Source of the DNA: Paralithodes platypus | Taxonomy: Eukaryota > Arthropoda > Malacostraca > Decapoda > Lithodidae | Length of the DNA stretch: 64,000 nucleotides | Assembly (NCBI GenBank): GCA_032716605.1 | Contig: CM064518.1 | Span: 47,146,774 to 47,210,773, forward strand | Direction of reading: 5' to 3' | In this document: positions 43,120 to 53,145 of the stretch, in pieces | Layout of the letters: every line of letters begins with the position of its first letter | Numbering within the stretch: position 1 is the first letter of the stretch | The notes under the pieces: generated by a model | Database searches by the model: none | Seen by the model: only the letters and a program-made list of their open reading frames with translations | Told to the model about the DNA's origin: nothing | Made by a program: the position numbers and the translations under genes

Positions 43120-43320
43120 TTTATCAGACCAGGTTGGATTATGTTAGCTTAGAATAGGTTAAACTAGATTAGGTTAGATTTTGATCGCTTAGATTGTTAG
43201 GTTAGTTTATGTTCGGTTAGTTGTTAGGTAAAATTAGGTTAGATTAGGTTAGGTTAGATTATGGTAGTTTAAAGTGTGTTAGATTTGATTATGTTAGGTT
43301 AGGTTGGGCTAACTCTAATC
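43120..43320. repeat. Degenerate TTAGG-type telomere-like repeat block
   Basis: Many TTAGGTTAGATTAGG, GGTTAGGTTAGATTATG and similar variants on the plus strand, about 30 units of GGTTA or one-base derivatives in 200 bp. All lie on one strand, which is not random composition. Confidence 0.75.
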
Positions 43321-43410
43321 AATGATGTTATGTATGAATTGTTGCATCTCAGCTGAATATATTAAATATTCTGATGGTAGAATACTGTGTGACCCCCACC
43401 AAAAGATAGA

Positions 43411-43421
43411 GAGAGAGAGAG

Positions 43422-43474
<53 letters not shown>
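43411..43474. repeat. (GA) and (GT)n microsatellite
   Basis: GA for about 12 bases followed by about 50 of GT. Confidence 0.95.
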
Positions 43475-43475
<1 letters not shown>

Positions 43476-43779
43476 TTCTTTCTAAGAGTGTGTGAAGGAG
43501 TGACACCATAGATCGACAGATAGAGAGAGAGTTACAAGAAGTTATAAGGAATTGCTTGTATCTTAACGTCCTTGCGGTCTATCCTAAGGAGATGTTCTTG
43601 GTGAAAAGTAGGGATTGTGTAGTTCATTACACGCCTTGTCGTGTGTACAAAATACTATCTACTCTCCTATTGTATTGTACAACTGAAACACTATTTACAA
43701 CTACTGATATAAGCTTGTTTCAGGTAGAGCAGATCTTTTATCTAAAGAATATTTCGCATATGCTAATTTGTGTTAGCTG

Positions 43780-43913
43780 ATAATATACCTCTAGGAATCA
43801 AAGGGGTAAATACGATCCCAATACACCTTCTTAATAACACAGGCACTTGTTAAACTATATTAAATCGTCTAGAATCAAAGGTAAAAATATGTCCTCATGC
43901 TGAAGGGGTTAAG
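43780..43913. mobile_element. FB1 half copy
   Basis: ATACCTCTAGGAATCAAAGG, GGTAAATACGATCCC, TAAACTATATTAAATCGTCT and TCATGCTGAAGGGGTTAAG. The left arm is missing. Confidence 0.65.
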
Positions 43914-43940
43914 CCATCAGTCATAGTTGCGTGTTGTATT

Positions 43941-44236
43941 CATATACCTCTAGGACTAAAAGGGGTAAATATGATCTCTATAAACCCTCAGAATTTAAGT
44001 AACACCCCGTTCTTAACATTAATCATCAATTACAAACCCCAATGCACTTAAATAAACTAATGAAAGCATATGGTCCTCCCGGGATTCGAACTCGCGACAC
44101 CACACCCAGAACATAAGTATCTAAACCATTACACCACCAACACAGAATACCAGAGGTCCTTCTTAAACTGCATAGAATCGTCTAATGTTCAGCCAGAATC
44201 AAAGGCAACAGACATCATCATGCTGAAGGGGTCAAG
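43941..44236. mobile_element. FB1 element interrupted by SINE-2
   Basis: ATACCTCTAGGACTAAAAGG to CTCAGAAT at 43994. It resumes at 44143 with CAGAATACCAGAGGTCC, CTTAAACTGCATAGAATCGT and ATGCTGAAGGGGTCAA. Removing the SINE gives a normal right half. Confidence 0.75.
43995..44142 (-). mobile_element. SINE-2, copy 3, inside FB1
   Basis: TTAAGTAACACCCCGTTCTT, AATAAACTAATGAAAGCATA, GGGATTCGAACTCGCGAC (box B antisense) and AACCATTACACCACCAAC. Flanked by CAGAAT on both sides (43989-43994 and 44143-44148), a 6-bp candidate target duplication. Confidence 0.82.
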
Positions 44237-44344
44237 ACGAGAAAGTGATTGGCAACTGGCATGGATAACGAGAGGCAGAACAGACCCGAACCCGGCCTAA
44301 CATGGGTCTTTCTGGGTCACAACACGATACTGCCTGCCCAGAAG

Positions 44345-44430
44345 TTAAGGAGAGGTGTTTAGTTTGTTCCCTAGACCTTCATCAAGCTTAATATTACACC
44401 CTCTTAGGCCCCATTTCGAGATTAATGTGC
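44345..44430 (-). mobile_element. FB2 end fragment
   Basis: TTAAGGAGAGGTGTTTAGTT, TGTTCCCTAGACCTTCATC and AAGCTTAATATTACACCCTC only. Confidence 0.68.
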
Positions 44431-44595
44431 GATATTGTAGACATTTTGGCATTATTTTAGCGATGTTCTGGACATTTGAGCCATCTCGAGCGATATTGTA
44501 TAAACTGTGGCATTACTCTAGCGACTTTCTGGACATTTGAGCCATCTCAAGCGATATTGTAGACACTGTGGCATTAATCTAGCGACTTTCGGCAT
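44430..44595. repeat. Tandem repeat, ~66-bp unit, ~2.4 copies
   Basis: GATATTGTAGACA, TGGCATTA, TCTAGCGA, TTTCTGGACATTTGAGCCAT and CTCAAGC repeat in order. Confidence 0.82.
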
Positions 44596-44766
44596 TTTTT
44601 TTACTATGTTAGCGGACTTGATTTGGTAACCCTGCGTGTGACTGCATTTCTGTTACCACCGCTATGACGAAATGGAAATATGAACATTCCGGGAAATCTT
44701 AACCATAAAATTAAACGCCGATGACCCGTTCCTCTCTCACTGTAGGTCAGAGAACAATTATCATTG

Positions 44767-45104
44767 TTAAAAGAGAGATTTTCACTTGAGGGACTTATTT
44801 TTCTGGACCCCTTTCTCCCTCATGTTTAGCCCCATTGCTTTCGAGATTTTAAGACGTTTGCCCCATTAGTTTGTACATTTTATGGACTTTTCGTCCCATT
44901 TCTGTTATTATTAAGACCTTTCGTGCCATTTAGGTGTTGATTTGTTCTTGGCGAGCAATAGCGAACCTGTAATTAAGGGGAACCGACCTTCGGCCATGAC
45001 ATTTGTCTACCAAAATATGTACAAATTTATCCTGAAAGGGGGTCTAGGGGTTATAATTACACGCTTGATGGAGGTCTAGGGAGCAAACTAAAAACATCCC
45101 CTTA
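44767..45104 (+). mobile_element. FB2 element
   Basis: TTAAAAGAGAGATTTTCACTT to AAAACATCCCCTTAA. Interior GGCGAGCAATAGCGAACCTG and AACCGACCTTCGGCC. Same subfamily as the 10951 copy. Confidence 0.8.
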
Positions 45105-45159
45105 ATGTTCACGATCTCTGTCCTGCCTACAGTATATGACAACCATGGCACCAATCTGG

Positions 45160-45372
45160 CTATCCCTGTTCCAAGTAGGTAGGCCGGAAATCATGAACTC
45201 TAACCTCTGTAACTCAATAAGGGCTAGAGCAAATAGGCTGTACATTTCCCCACCTACTCCCTGGCTGACCCTTCGCAAATGGTAGAAATATTAGATCGAT
45301 TACTCAAGTCGTTTGTGAGTTATAGAGGTTAATGTTCACGATTTCTGGCCTACCTATTTGGAACAGGGTATA
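45160..45372. mobile_element. FB4 element, full copy
   Basis: CTATCCCTGTTCCAAGTAGG to CTATTTGGAACAGGGTATAG. Interior CTGACCCTTCGCAAATGGTA. Confidence 0.82.
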
Positions 45373-45539
45373 GTTGGCCTAGATGTGTTAGATAGAATGT
45401 CTCTCGGCCCCACCCCACCACCCTCATACCATCAGTAGGAGATATAGTAATAACGACCTCCATTAACTCAGTAGGAAGTAATAAACGGTGATGAGGGGTT
45501 TGAGGTACAGTACATTAGTCTTGGAAACAGGTGAGAGGT

Positions 45540-45625
45540 AGAATGTGTATGTTTGTGTATATGTGTGTAAATATATATGTGTGTATATAATATATATGTG
45601 TGTGTGTGTGTGTACTGTATGTATA
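45540..45625. repeat. TGTGTA/TA low-complexity tract
   Basis: TATGTGTG and TA units directly before a SINE-4 copy, so probably its 3' tail. Confidence 0.8.
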
Positions 45626-45639
45626 TATCTATTTAAGTC

Positions 45640-45718
45640 CCAGCCAGGATTTGAACCGCAGTCAATCAGAATGACATAACACTCTTTGACTAACTTTACC
45701 ACGGGGTGATAAAAGCTT
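45640..45718 (-). mobile_element. SINE-4, copy 1
   Basis: In antisense: GCCAGGATTTGAACCGCAGT (box B), CAATCAGAATGACATAACAC and a box-A-like CTTTACCACGGGGTGAT. The ~20-nt segment before box B resembles a long class-II variable arm (Leu/Ser type). Confidence 0.65.
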
Positions 45719-45940
45719 ACCAACCTTTTCCAACATACTGTATGTAGGAGAAGGGGGTAAAGATAATTTCATACAAAGTCGTAGGACCCATGTTTCAGAG
45801 TACACTACAAGGGATTTATACAGTTAGCAACACGCAACTCGGGGCGTATTGATTCGATATTATTCTCTTCCTGGCAAGCATGCAAGTATAATTTATATGT
45901 AGAATATCTCACACTTACACATGATTTACATGTATATGTG

Positions 45941-46020
45941 CTTAGGCCTCAGCCAGGATTCGAACCTTAGTCAATCAGAATTGAATCCCATGCTTTAACA
46001 CACTCGACCACTAACCAATC
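45941..46020 (-). mobile_element. SINE-4, copy 2
   Basis: GCCTCAGCCAGGATTCGAAC, CTTAGTCAATCAGAATTGAA and TCGACCACTAACCAATC match copy 1 in order, 300 bp away in the same orientation. Confidence 0.65.
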
Positions 46021-46210
46021 TTTTCCGATATAGTTCTGAGCCACACTGAATAAACCTTGAATATACTGTAAAGGCTTTATTTATGTATGTTACGGACACT
46101 ATTTTTAATATATAATGAACAGACAATCGGATTTGAAAATATTGAGATAGAATAAAGATACCATAAATAATACAATGTGGAAATCGCATGTTATTCACTC
46201 ACTCACTCAC

Positions 46211-46682
46211 TTGCTTGTTCGTCAAGGGGAATCCACGCAATGCGAGCTAAGCTCATTATTATCGCGCCTCCTTAACTGGGAATGTATTGCGTGAAATGCA
46301 TGTTAAGTGTTTATGTATCGTTGGAATGGCTGTGGATGTGTGTGTAGTCTGTATTTTAGCCAATTGGCGACATCTGGAAACGAAGGCTTAGGGTTAATCT
46401 GTACGGTACCATTCTCACTAAGGTACCAGTCTCACCGAAGGCTTAGGTTGACCAGTAGCTTAGCTTGACCAGTACGATACCCATCTCACCTTGTAACCGA
46501 TCACCAACCCCAGATGGGACGTCACAACTTCGTCCACTTATTCCAGGTTCCTATTTATACTGCTAGGTGAACAGAGGCTACACCGTTAGGAGACTTGCCC
46601 CAATGTCTCTTCCCCGCCCGGGTCTCGAACCCGGGACCTTCTGGTTGTGAGCCAGACGCGCTATCAGTTACGCCACGGGGAG
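46211..46682 (-). mobile_element. SINE-1, copy 2 (inverted relative to copy 1)
   Basis: The tRNA head 46681-46610 is identical to 33873-33944 in all 72 bases. The body is closely similar (CACGCAATACATTCCCAGTT and GGTTACAAGGTGAGATGGGT in sense). This copy has a 17-bp tandem duplication around CTACTGGTCAACCTAAGCC. Its 3' tail is (GTGA)n rather than (AC)n, so the two arose as separate insertions or their tails changed since. Confidence 0.82.
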
Positions 46683-46765
46683 GTGTGTGTGGGTGTGTAG
46701 GTGTGGGTGTGTGTGGGTGTGTAGGTGTGTGGGTGTGTGTGCGCGTGGGTGTGTGTGTGAACCCA
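46682..46765. repeat. GTGTGG low-complexity tract
   Basis: GTGTGGGTGTGTAGGTGTG units directly upstream of the SINE-1 head. Confidence 0.92.
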
Positions 46766-46939
46766 TAATCTCGAAAGTAAAACTAATGCCAGCCAAAGTG
46801 AGGAAATGGGCTAACATATCTAGAATGAAGAAGTGGAGGGGAAAGGGAGGAGAGGTGGTGATATTTAGGGAGAACGATATTCAGCAATCGTATAAATATA
46901 TAGTACAGTATATAACAACACATTTAGGTGAACATATGA

Positions 46940-47195
46940 TTGAGGGAGAGAGAGAGCAAGAGAGAGAGAGAAGGGGGGGGGGGGGTAGGAGGGAGAAAGG
47001 TCTATCTGATTACGAAGGCGACATATATAGAGCAAAATAGATGGGGAGAGAGAGAGGAAGAGACTCGACAAGATGGAGCAGGGGAGAAAGGAGAGAGAGA
47101 GAGAGAGAGAGAGAGAGTGAGAGTGAGAGTGAGAGAGACAGAGAGAGCGAGAGAAAGAGTGTGAGTGTGTGAGAAAGAGAGAGAGTGAAAGAGTA
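46940..47195. repeat. (GA)n-rich region
   Basis: GA tracts at 46944-46972, 47045-47060 and 47085-47190, plus a poly-G run at 46973-46985. Confidence 0.92.
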
Positions 47196-47397
47196 ATAGT
47201 AATAATAATGTTTATTTCCACCAGCAGTGGTTATTCTTGTTACACAATTGGCACACAATATGTACAATGCAAAATTTGTAAAATTAGCCTAATATGCAAA
47301 CAGTAGTATGAGAGAGTTACATAGAGTTACATAGATACACAAACCACACATACTAGGCAGTCCGGCCTTACAAACGATTTATTTCTGTGTGTGTGTG

Positions 47398-47460
47398 TGT
47401 TTTTTTTTTTTTTTCCTTTTTTTTTTTAAGATAGAGAGCGAGAGAGAGAGGCAAAGAAGA
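47398..47460. repeat. (GT)n, poly-T and (GA)n tracts
   Basis: GT at 47386-47400, T-runs to 47428, GA to 47450. A further GA tract lies at 47593-47612 and another at 47714-47744. Confidence 0.9.
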
Positions 47461-47712
47461 CGCAGACGAAGGGAGTACTACGGTAAGCAACACTGCTTTT
47501 GAACTATTGCATCCTCTCTGTTGCTCTCTGATTTGCATGTTGATTGGGCACAACCATTTCACTCACCCTATTGCTGCACATCTTCTAGGTTGAGAGAGAG
47601 AGAGAGAGAGGCGGGAGATCTTGCTGAAAGGTGGGAGGCTGGTTCGCGGAATTGTACTTGTTAATTTGATTCCTTCGTTACACATGGGCGTGGCAAGTAG
47701 CGTGTGTGTGTG

Positions 47713-47749
<37 letters not shown>

Positions 47750-47805
47750 ATCAACTGGCTGTTCTTCTAGTCGTTATTCGGGGTCAAACACGCATAATAT
47801 ATATA

Positions 47806-48990
47806 TATTTTTTTTTTTTTTTTTAAGAGACAATGAACGGAGGAAGGAAAAACACAGATAAAACAAAAAGGTCCATGTGCCTAAAGGCATCCTCCATTCA
47901 TAAAATGTTTGTAACAACTGGATTTAAACTTTTGTAGATTGTAAGTTTGTGGAAAGCAACTCGAGGGAAGTGAATTCCAAAGAGTAGTAGTTCTAGGGAT
48001 AAATGAATTTGATAAGCAGAAGTTCTGCATTGTGGAGGAGAAAGTGTAAATTCATGGGCGCTCTCAGCTGCCCTAGTTCTACGGGGAAAGATGTGGAGAG
48101 GCGACACAATTGAAGCAAGTTCCTCGGAACAATTGCTGTGAAAAAATCTGTAGAATAATGCAAGGGATGCAACGTTTCTTCGTATGGATAATGTAGGAAG
48201 GTCCTGTGTGATTGCAGGGTTATTGATTAATCTAATAGCTTTATTTTGAATTTTGTCCAACTGCCTCAATGCAACCACTCCACTTCCACTCCACAGAGGT
48301 GAACAGTAATCCATCTGAGAACGCACATGACTTTTATATATTACGGCCAACTGCTCGTCAGTGAAGAATTCTCGAACTCTGTACAGGAGTCCCAGTTTTT
48401 TAGAGGCATTCTTAGCAATGTTTCTAACATAATGTGTCCAGCTCAAGTTAGTAGTTAATGTTACACCGAGAAAGGCAATACTAGGGGAAGTGGGAATATT
48501 TACATTATTAAAAAATATATGGGAGTCAGTGAGATTCTGTCGGTTAGAAAATTGAATGTACTTGGTTTTCTGTGCATTAAAGGAAACTAGATTCTTTTGT
48601 CCCCATTCATTAATTCTAGAAAGGTCCTGGTTCAGAGAAATTGCAGTGTTTATTTTTGAATTTATAAGATCGGGTTGGGTGAAAGAATTGGTAAATGTGA
48701 AGGAACTGTGGAGTGTTGAGTCATCTGCGTAGGAATGTATTGGATTATGAGTGGTAGATATGAGATCATTGATATGAATGAGGAACAGAGTTGGGGCCAA
48801 AACTGATCCCTGGGGAACACCAGCATTTATTGAGTGAAATTGAGAATAAAGGCCAACTACCATTACACATATTTTTCTGTTATGAAGATAAGAAGAAATT
48901 AGTGGAACTAATGATGCATGGCATCATCAATCTTCGACAATAAGGATTGATGCCAGACTCTATCAAATGCCTTTGATATATCCAATTATC
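47806..48990 (-). pseudogene. Jockey-like non-LTR retrotransposon, second lineage, 3' half with poly-A
   Basis: Reads on the minus strand from motif A DISKAFDRVWHQSLLSK near 48978, then a stop and frameshift, then the 321-codon ORF 48863-47898. That ORF has motif B AGVPQGSVLAPTLF (~16), motif C IHSYADDSTLH (~43) intact, LGVTLTTNLSWTHYV, KLGLLYRVREFF, SQMDYCSPLWSGSG and the C-terminal RRTRAAESAHEF. The canonical IPRATTLWNSL ending is out of frame. The 3' UTR (GAATGGAGGATGCCTTTAGG in sense) ends in poly-A, seen as poly-T at 47809-47824. The 5' end, with endonuclease and RT fingers, is missing. Confidence 0.87.
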
Positions 48991-49029
48991 TAAATTCAAC
49001 AGGCATAGCTCCTCAATAGTAATATGACT

Positions 49030-49245
49030 ATAATTTTGTTTTTCTATGTGAATGAGGGAAACAAAAGGCATAACTGCCTGCAGCGAGTGCCTCCCCCCAA
49101 TTTCAAAGAGTGACAGGGCCGAAATCAAGGGACGTCCGAGCTAAAATGTCTGGACATACGGTGTTTGAAGCAATTTAAGTCTTAGGAAGAGGGAAAGACT
49201 GATTCTGGGAGAGAGTTCCAGAGCTCAGCAGTTGAATAGAAGAAA
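49030..49245 (-). mobile_element. Jockey-like 3'-end fragment
   Basis: Antisense tail TTTTTCTATGTGAATGAGGG, CATAACTGCCTGCAGCGAGT, AGAGTGACAGGGCCGAAATC and GAGTTCCAGAGCTCAGCAGT, matching 7771-7965. It joins the 5' truncation point of the element to its left. Confidence 0.78.
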
Positions 49246-49299
49246 TTTGATTGTTTATAGAGTCAACAATCTAAATATTTATATAATAAAAGATCTGAG

Positions 49300-49560
49300 A
49301 ATTTTCTTTCTATGTGTATGAAGGAGACGAAAGGCAGAGCTACCTATAACAAGTGCCCTCCTCCCTCCCAAAGTTGAAAGAGTAATAGAGAGCCAAATTC
49401 AAGGTAGGCCTATATGTTAGAGTCAAAATGTAGTGTAAGTCATAGGATGAGGGGAAGACAGATTGAGGAGGAGAGTAGACAAAAGACTCGAAAAACCGGT
49501 TCACTCTTGGGTTACACTTGAAGTATGTGTGAACAAAAATTAGTTTGAAACTCAAGGTTA
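49300..49560 (-). mobile_element. Jockey-like 3'-end fragment, diverged
   Basis: Antisense of CNPRVNRFFESFVYS and QSVFPSSYDLHY (minus ORF 49555-49340), the C-terminus typical of this element group, followed by the GGAGACGAAAGGCAGAGCTA tail. Confidence 0.75.
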
Positions 49561-49896
49561 TCTACGAAATCTTCCATAGTTACCCGTGCAAGTGCATTTT
49601 CTCTGGGTAGTGAAATAGAAAATGATGCTTTAGCTGATATTTGATGGTAGACTATATTTGTTTTCCAGATGTGAAGTTATTATATAAAAATATATATACA
49701 TATTATATCGGATTGAGGGGTGGGGGGTTTAGGGATGTCCTATGGGTTTTGATGCCCTCCTGTGCTAGTCTCTTATGTTTAGAGAAGCATTTTAGACCAT
49801 TTTAGAAAGAAAAAAACAAATTGGCCAAAAAACGTCAGTCTTCCCTTCCCAGAAGAGACCCATCATTGTCAGGAGGTTACTTCATTATGTAGAATT
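49561..49896. other. Unassigned spacer
   Basis: Short TA tract at 49685; no family recognised. Confidence 0.5.
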
Positions 49897-50208
49897 TTAA
49901 CCCCTTCTGTACCCGAAACGTCTTTTTCATTTAATTTTAGCTACATTTATACGATTTCATGAAGCTTAGGAAGGATATATGGTATCTAAAAGGATTAATA
50001 AATTTGTTATCAATTTCACTCCAACACCAAACACCTCCCAAAGAAATGAATGAAAGCAAGCATGTGATCTACCGGGATTCGAACCTGGGTCACCATACAC
50101 AGATTTTAAACACTCTAACCATTACACGAAAATGCAGTCTCTTAATGGGTAGAAGTCTTTCCTAAGCCGATTACAATCGTCCAATAGTTGCCAGAATAAA
50201 ATAATTAG
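49897..50208. mobile_element. FB1 element interrupted by SINE-2
   Basis: TTAACCCCTTCTGTACCCGA, ACGTCTTTTTCATTTAATTT, GAAGCTTAGGAAGG and AAAGGATTAATAAATT. It resumes at ~50138 with TCTCTTAATGGGTAGAAGTC, CCTAAGCCGATTACAATCGT and TAGTTGCCAGAATAA. Confidence 0.75.
50015..50137 (-). mobile_element. SINE-2, copy 4, inside FB1
   Basis: CCAACACCAAACACCTCCC, AAATGAATGAAAGCAAGCAT, ACCGGGATTCGAACCTGGGT and CACTCTAACCATTACACGAA. The most diverged copy; no clear target duplication. Confidence 0.72.
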
Positions 50209-50455
50209 ACCCTCCTTCGAAAAGTTTTAAATTTTTCGATAGAAAAATTTCCCGGCCAAAGGCCGGTTTCTCTTGAGTTACAGGTTCGCTATCGCTTGAC
50301 AGGGAAAAATCGACACCTAAATGACACGAAAAGTCTTAATATTGACAAAGAAATGGGGCGAAAGGTCTTTAAATCGCCAAGCTAATGGAACGAACGTTTT
50401 AAGATCTCAAAACAAATATGCAACATGAGGGAGAAGGGGGTCCAGAAATGCCCTT
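50207..50455 (-). mobile_element. FB2 element, left-truncated
   Basis: CCCGGCCAAAGGCCGGTTTC, GGTTCGCTATCGCTTGACAG, ATCGACACCTAAATGACACG and AACATGAGGGAGAAGGGGGT. Confidence 0.75.
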
Positions 50456-50509
50456 ATATCGGTGAGTAGGAGTGTTGCCTCATTTCTCCTTTCCCCTCGT
50501 ACGTCAAGG

Positions 50510-51110
50510 CTGGTGTGTATGTGTGTTGTTGTGTAGGCCTCCAACTGAGAGAGAAAGGGTGTTGGGGTAAGTGTGTGTTGGTTGTGTTGTTGTGTGGGCC
50601 TCCAACTGAGAGAGAAAGGGGGTGTTGGGGTAAGTGTAGGTTGGTGTGTTGTTGTGTGGGCCTCCAACTGAGAGAGAAAGGGTTTGTGTTGGGGATAAGT
50701 GTAGGTTGGTGTGTTGTTGTGTGGGCCTCCAACTGAGAGAGAAAGGGTGTGTGTTGGGGTAAGTGTAGGTTGGTGTGTTGTTGTTGTTGTTGTTGTGTGG
50801 GCCTCCAACTGAGAGAGAATGGGTGTGTGTTGGGGTAAGTGTAGGTTGGTGTGTTATTGTGTGGGCCTCCAACTGAGAGAGAAAGGGTGTGTGTTGGGGA
50901 TAAGTGTAGGTTGGTGTGTTGTGTGGGCCTCCAACTGAGAGAGAAAGGGTGTGTGTTGGGGTAAGTGTAGGTTGGTGTGTTGTTGTGTGGGCCTCCAACT
51001 GAGAGAGAAAGAGTGTGTGTTGGGGTATATGTAGGTCGGTTGTGTGTTGTTGTGTGGGCCTCCAACTGAGAGAGAAAGGGTGTGTGTTGGGGTAAGAGTG
51101 AGTGTGGTGC
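50510..51110. repeat. Minisatellite, ~62-bp unit, 9 copies
   Basis: GGGCCTCCAACTGAGAGAGA recurs nine times, separated by GTGTGTTGGGGTAAGTGTAG and GTTGGTGTGTTGTTGTG. Unit length varies from (GTT)n changes. Minus frames stay open for up to 228 codons (SLSVGGPHNN and NTHPFSLSWRPTQ repeats) only because the unit lacks minus-strand stops. Confidence 0.93.
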
Positions 51111-51151
51111 TCTCTGTCTGATGGATGTCGTAGTCAACACGTCTTAGGAGC

Positions 51152-51541
51152 TTAAGGGAGCCCACCTCGCTTTTTTTCTCTCTCTCTCTCCCTCTCTCTT
51201 TGGCTTGTATCCATTCGGCCCCATTCAGCCTACTGTTTGAAGACGTTTACCCCCATCCAGGTGTCAATATTTTCCTGGCGAGCGGTAGCGAGCCAGCATA
51301 TATATACTGTATATATATTTGTTTTGACAGCAAGCTAAATTTTTATATTTTTCGATAGAAAAATTTCTCCGGCGAAGCCGGATTTCTCCATACAATGTTG
51401 GCTCGCTATCGCTCGCCAGGAAGAAATCGACACTTGGATGGGGATAAACGTCTTAAAACAGTTGGCTGAATGGGGCCGAATGGATACAAGCCACGGAAAG
51501 AGAGAAAAGGAGAAAAAGATATAACGAAAAGCCGGTGACAA
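51152..51541. mobile_element. FB3 foldback element
   Basis: TTAAGGGAGCCCACCTCGCT, GGCTTGTATCCATTCGGCCC, GGCGAGCGGTAGCGAGCCAG, GGCTCGCTATCGCTCGCC and CGAATGGATACAAGCCACGG, ending AAAAGCCGGTGACAAC. The right TTAA is lost. Confidence 0.82.
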
Positions 51542-51654
51542 CAATTTCTTTGTATATAATATATATATATATATTTTTGTTTACGATATTTTGAAAGCTT
51601 TATATGGAGTTATACATTATTGGCTACATGGTATGAACTATAGTCGATTACAAA

Positions 51655-51805
51655 ATCTCGACCACTGGCAAGAGTAATAGAGATAATATGCATACCATTT
51701 AGGAAGGGTTAGCCAGAGAATAGGTGTGCACATTTACAGCCCATTTGTTCCAGCTTTTTATGAGTTAGAGAGGTTAGAGGTTACGAGTTCTGCCCTACTT
51801 ATAAA
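51655..51805. mobile_element. FB4 copy, eroded
   Basis: CATTTAGGAAGGGTTAGCCA, AATAGGTGTGCACATTTACA and GAGTTAGAGAGGTTAGAGGT. Confidence 0.6.
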
Positions 51806-51945
51806 TGAATGGCCTATTGTGTAGTTTAGCATATATGTGGCCAACTGACCCCATTATGACGCTCGGAATATATAAAGGTCAACTTGAATGTGTTTCCCCG
51901 CTCAATATTATTTCCGTTAGGCGATTCGGGTCTGTGTATGTATGT

Positions 51946-52729
51946 TTCCTTTAATGCACAGAAAACCAAGTACATTCAATTTTCTAACCGACAGAATCTC
52001 ACTGACTACCATATATTTTTTAATGATGTAAATATTCCCACTTCCCCTAGTATTGACATTCTCGGTGTAACATTAACTACTAACTTAAGCTGGACACATT
52101 ATGTTAGAAGCATTGCGAAGAATGCCTCTAAAAAACTGGGACTCCTGTACAGAGTTCGAGAATTCTTCACTGGCGAGCAGTTGGCCGTAATATAAAAGTC
52201 ATGTGCGTTCTCAGATGGATTACTGTTCACCTCTGTGGGGTGGAAGTGGAGTGGTTACATTGAGGCAGTTGGACAAAATTCAAAATAAAGCTATTAGATT
52301 AATCAATAACCCTGCAATCACACAGGACCTTCCTACATTATCCATACGAAGAAACGTTGCATCTCTTGCATTATTCTACAGATATTTTCACAGAAATTGT
52401 TCCGAGGAACTTGCTTCAATTGTGCCGCCTCTCCACATCTTTCCCCGTAGAACTAGGGCAGCTGAGAGCGCCCATGAATTTACACTTTCTCCTCCACAAT
52501 GCAGAACTTCTGCTTATCAGAATTCATTTATCCCCAGAGCTACTACTCTTTGGAATTCACTTACCTCGAATTGCTTTCCACAAACTTACAATCTACAAAT
52601 GTTTAAATCCAGTTGTTACAAACATTTTATGAATGGAGGATGCCTTTAGGCACATGGACCTTTTTGTTTTATCTGTGTTTTTCCTTCCTCCGTTCATTGT
52701 CTCAAAAAAAAAAAAAAAAAAAAAAAATT
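51946..52729 (+). pseudogene. Jockey-like retrotransposon, second lineage, 5'-truncated copy with poly-A
   Basis: SFNAQKTKYIQFSNRQNL (51944-) to REFFTGEQLAVI, then a TAA from a 2-bp loss in a TA run at ~52193. It resumes in ORF 52203-52649: SQMDYCSPLWGGSG, QLDKIQNKAIRLIN, RRTRAAESAHEFTL, QCRTSAYQNSFIPRATTLWN to KSSCYKHFMNGGCL. The 3' UTR and a 24-base poly-A end at 52727. TATGTATGT at 51937-51945 and 52729-52737 is a possible 9-bp target duplication, though low-complexity. Closely similar by eye to the minus copy at 47.8-48.6 kb. Confidence 0.88.
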
Positions 52730-52759
52730 ATGTATGTATGTACTTGGGCACAGTATTAC

Positions 52760-52865
52760 TTCATAGCTGGGGGTGGCCGACTCGAGACAGAGCCCGAACA
52801 GGGACAACACAACAGAACATAATAACACAAAATGGAAAATTCACACACATCTAGATCGTTCAGGT
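52760..52865. mobile_element. Family F dispersed repeat, tail part
   Basis: GGGGGTGGCCGACTCGAGAC, AGAGCCCGAACAGGGACAAC and TCACACACATCTAGATCGTT. The (TATC)n head is absent; (TATG)n lies just upstream. Confidence 0.7.
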
Positions 52866-52934
52866 TTTATTCCAGCGTGGGGTAAATTTAATCCCATGGC
52901 AACGGATTTCTCAATAACTGATGGGAAAACATTA

Positions 52935-53145
52935 TACTATAGGTAGCGCCAACGAACTTGACAATTATCTCGATCCCTGACCTCTTCGTAACTCAAAAGG
53001 ACCTTGAACAAACTGGCTGTAAATTTCCACACCTATTTCCTGGTGGACTCTTCCCAAATTATAGAAATGTCAGCCCGATTGTTTTCATTCAATTTGAGTT
53101 ATAAGTTAAGGGGTCCAGATTGTTGGCGCTACCTTATACTATGTC
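52935..53145. mobile_element. FB4-related element with different ends
   Basis: Ends TAGGTAGCGCCAACGA and, inverted, TTGTTGGCGCTACCTTA. Interior TTACGAACG-free but with GGCTGTAAATTTCCACACCT, TGGACTCTTCCCAAATTATA and GAGTTATAAGTTAAGGGGTC as in FB4. A subfamily with new terminal sequence. Confidence 0.68.

Noticed and set aside
50454..51140. 228-codon minus ORF with SLSVGGPHNN repeats
   Set aside because: Translation of the 62-bp minisatellite; overlapping frames are equally open and show no domain.
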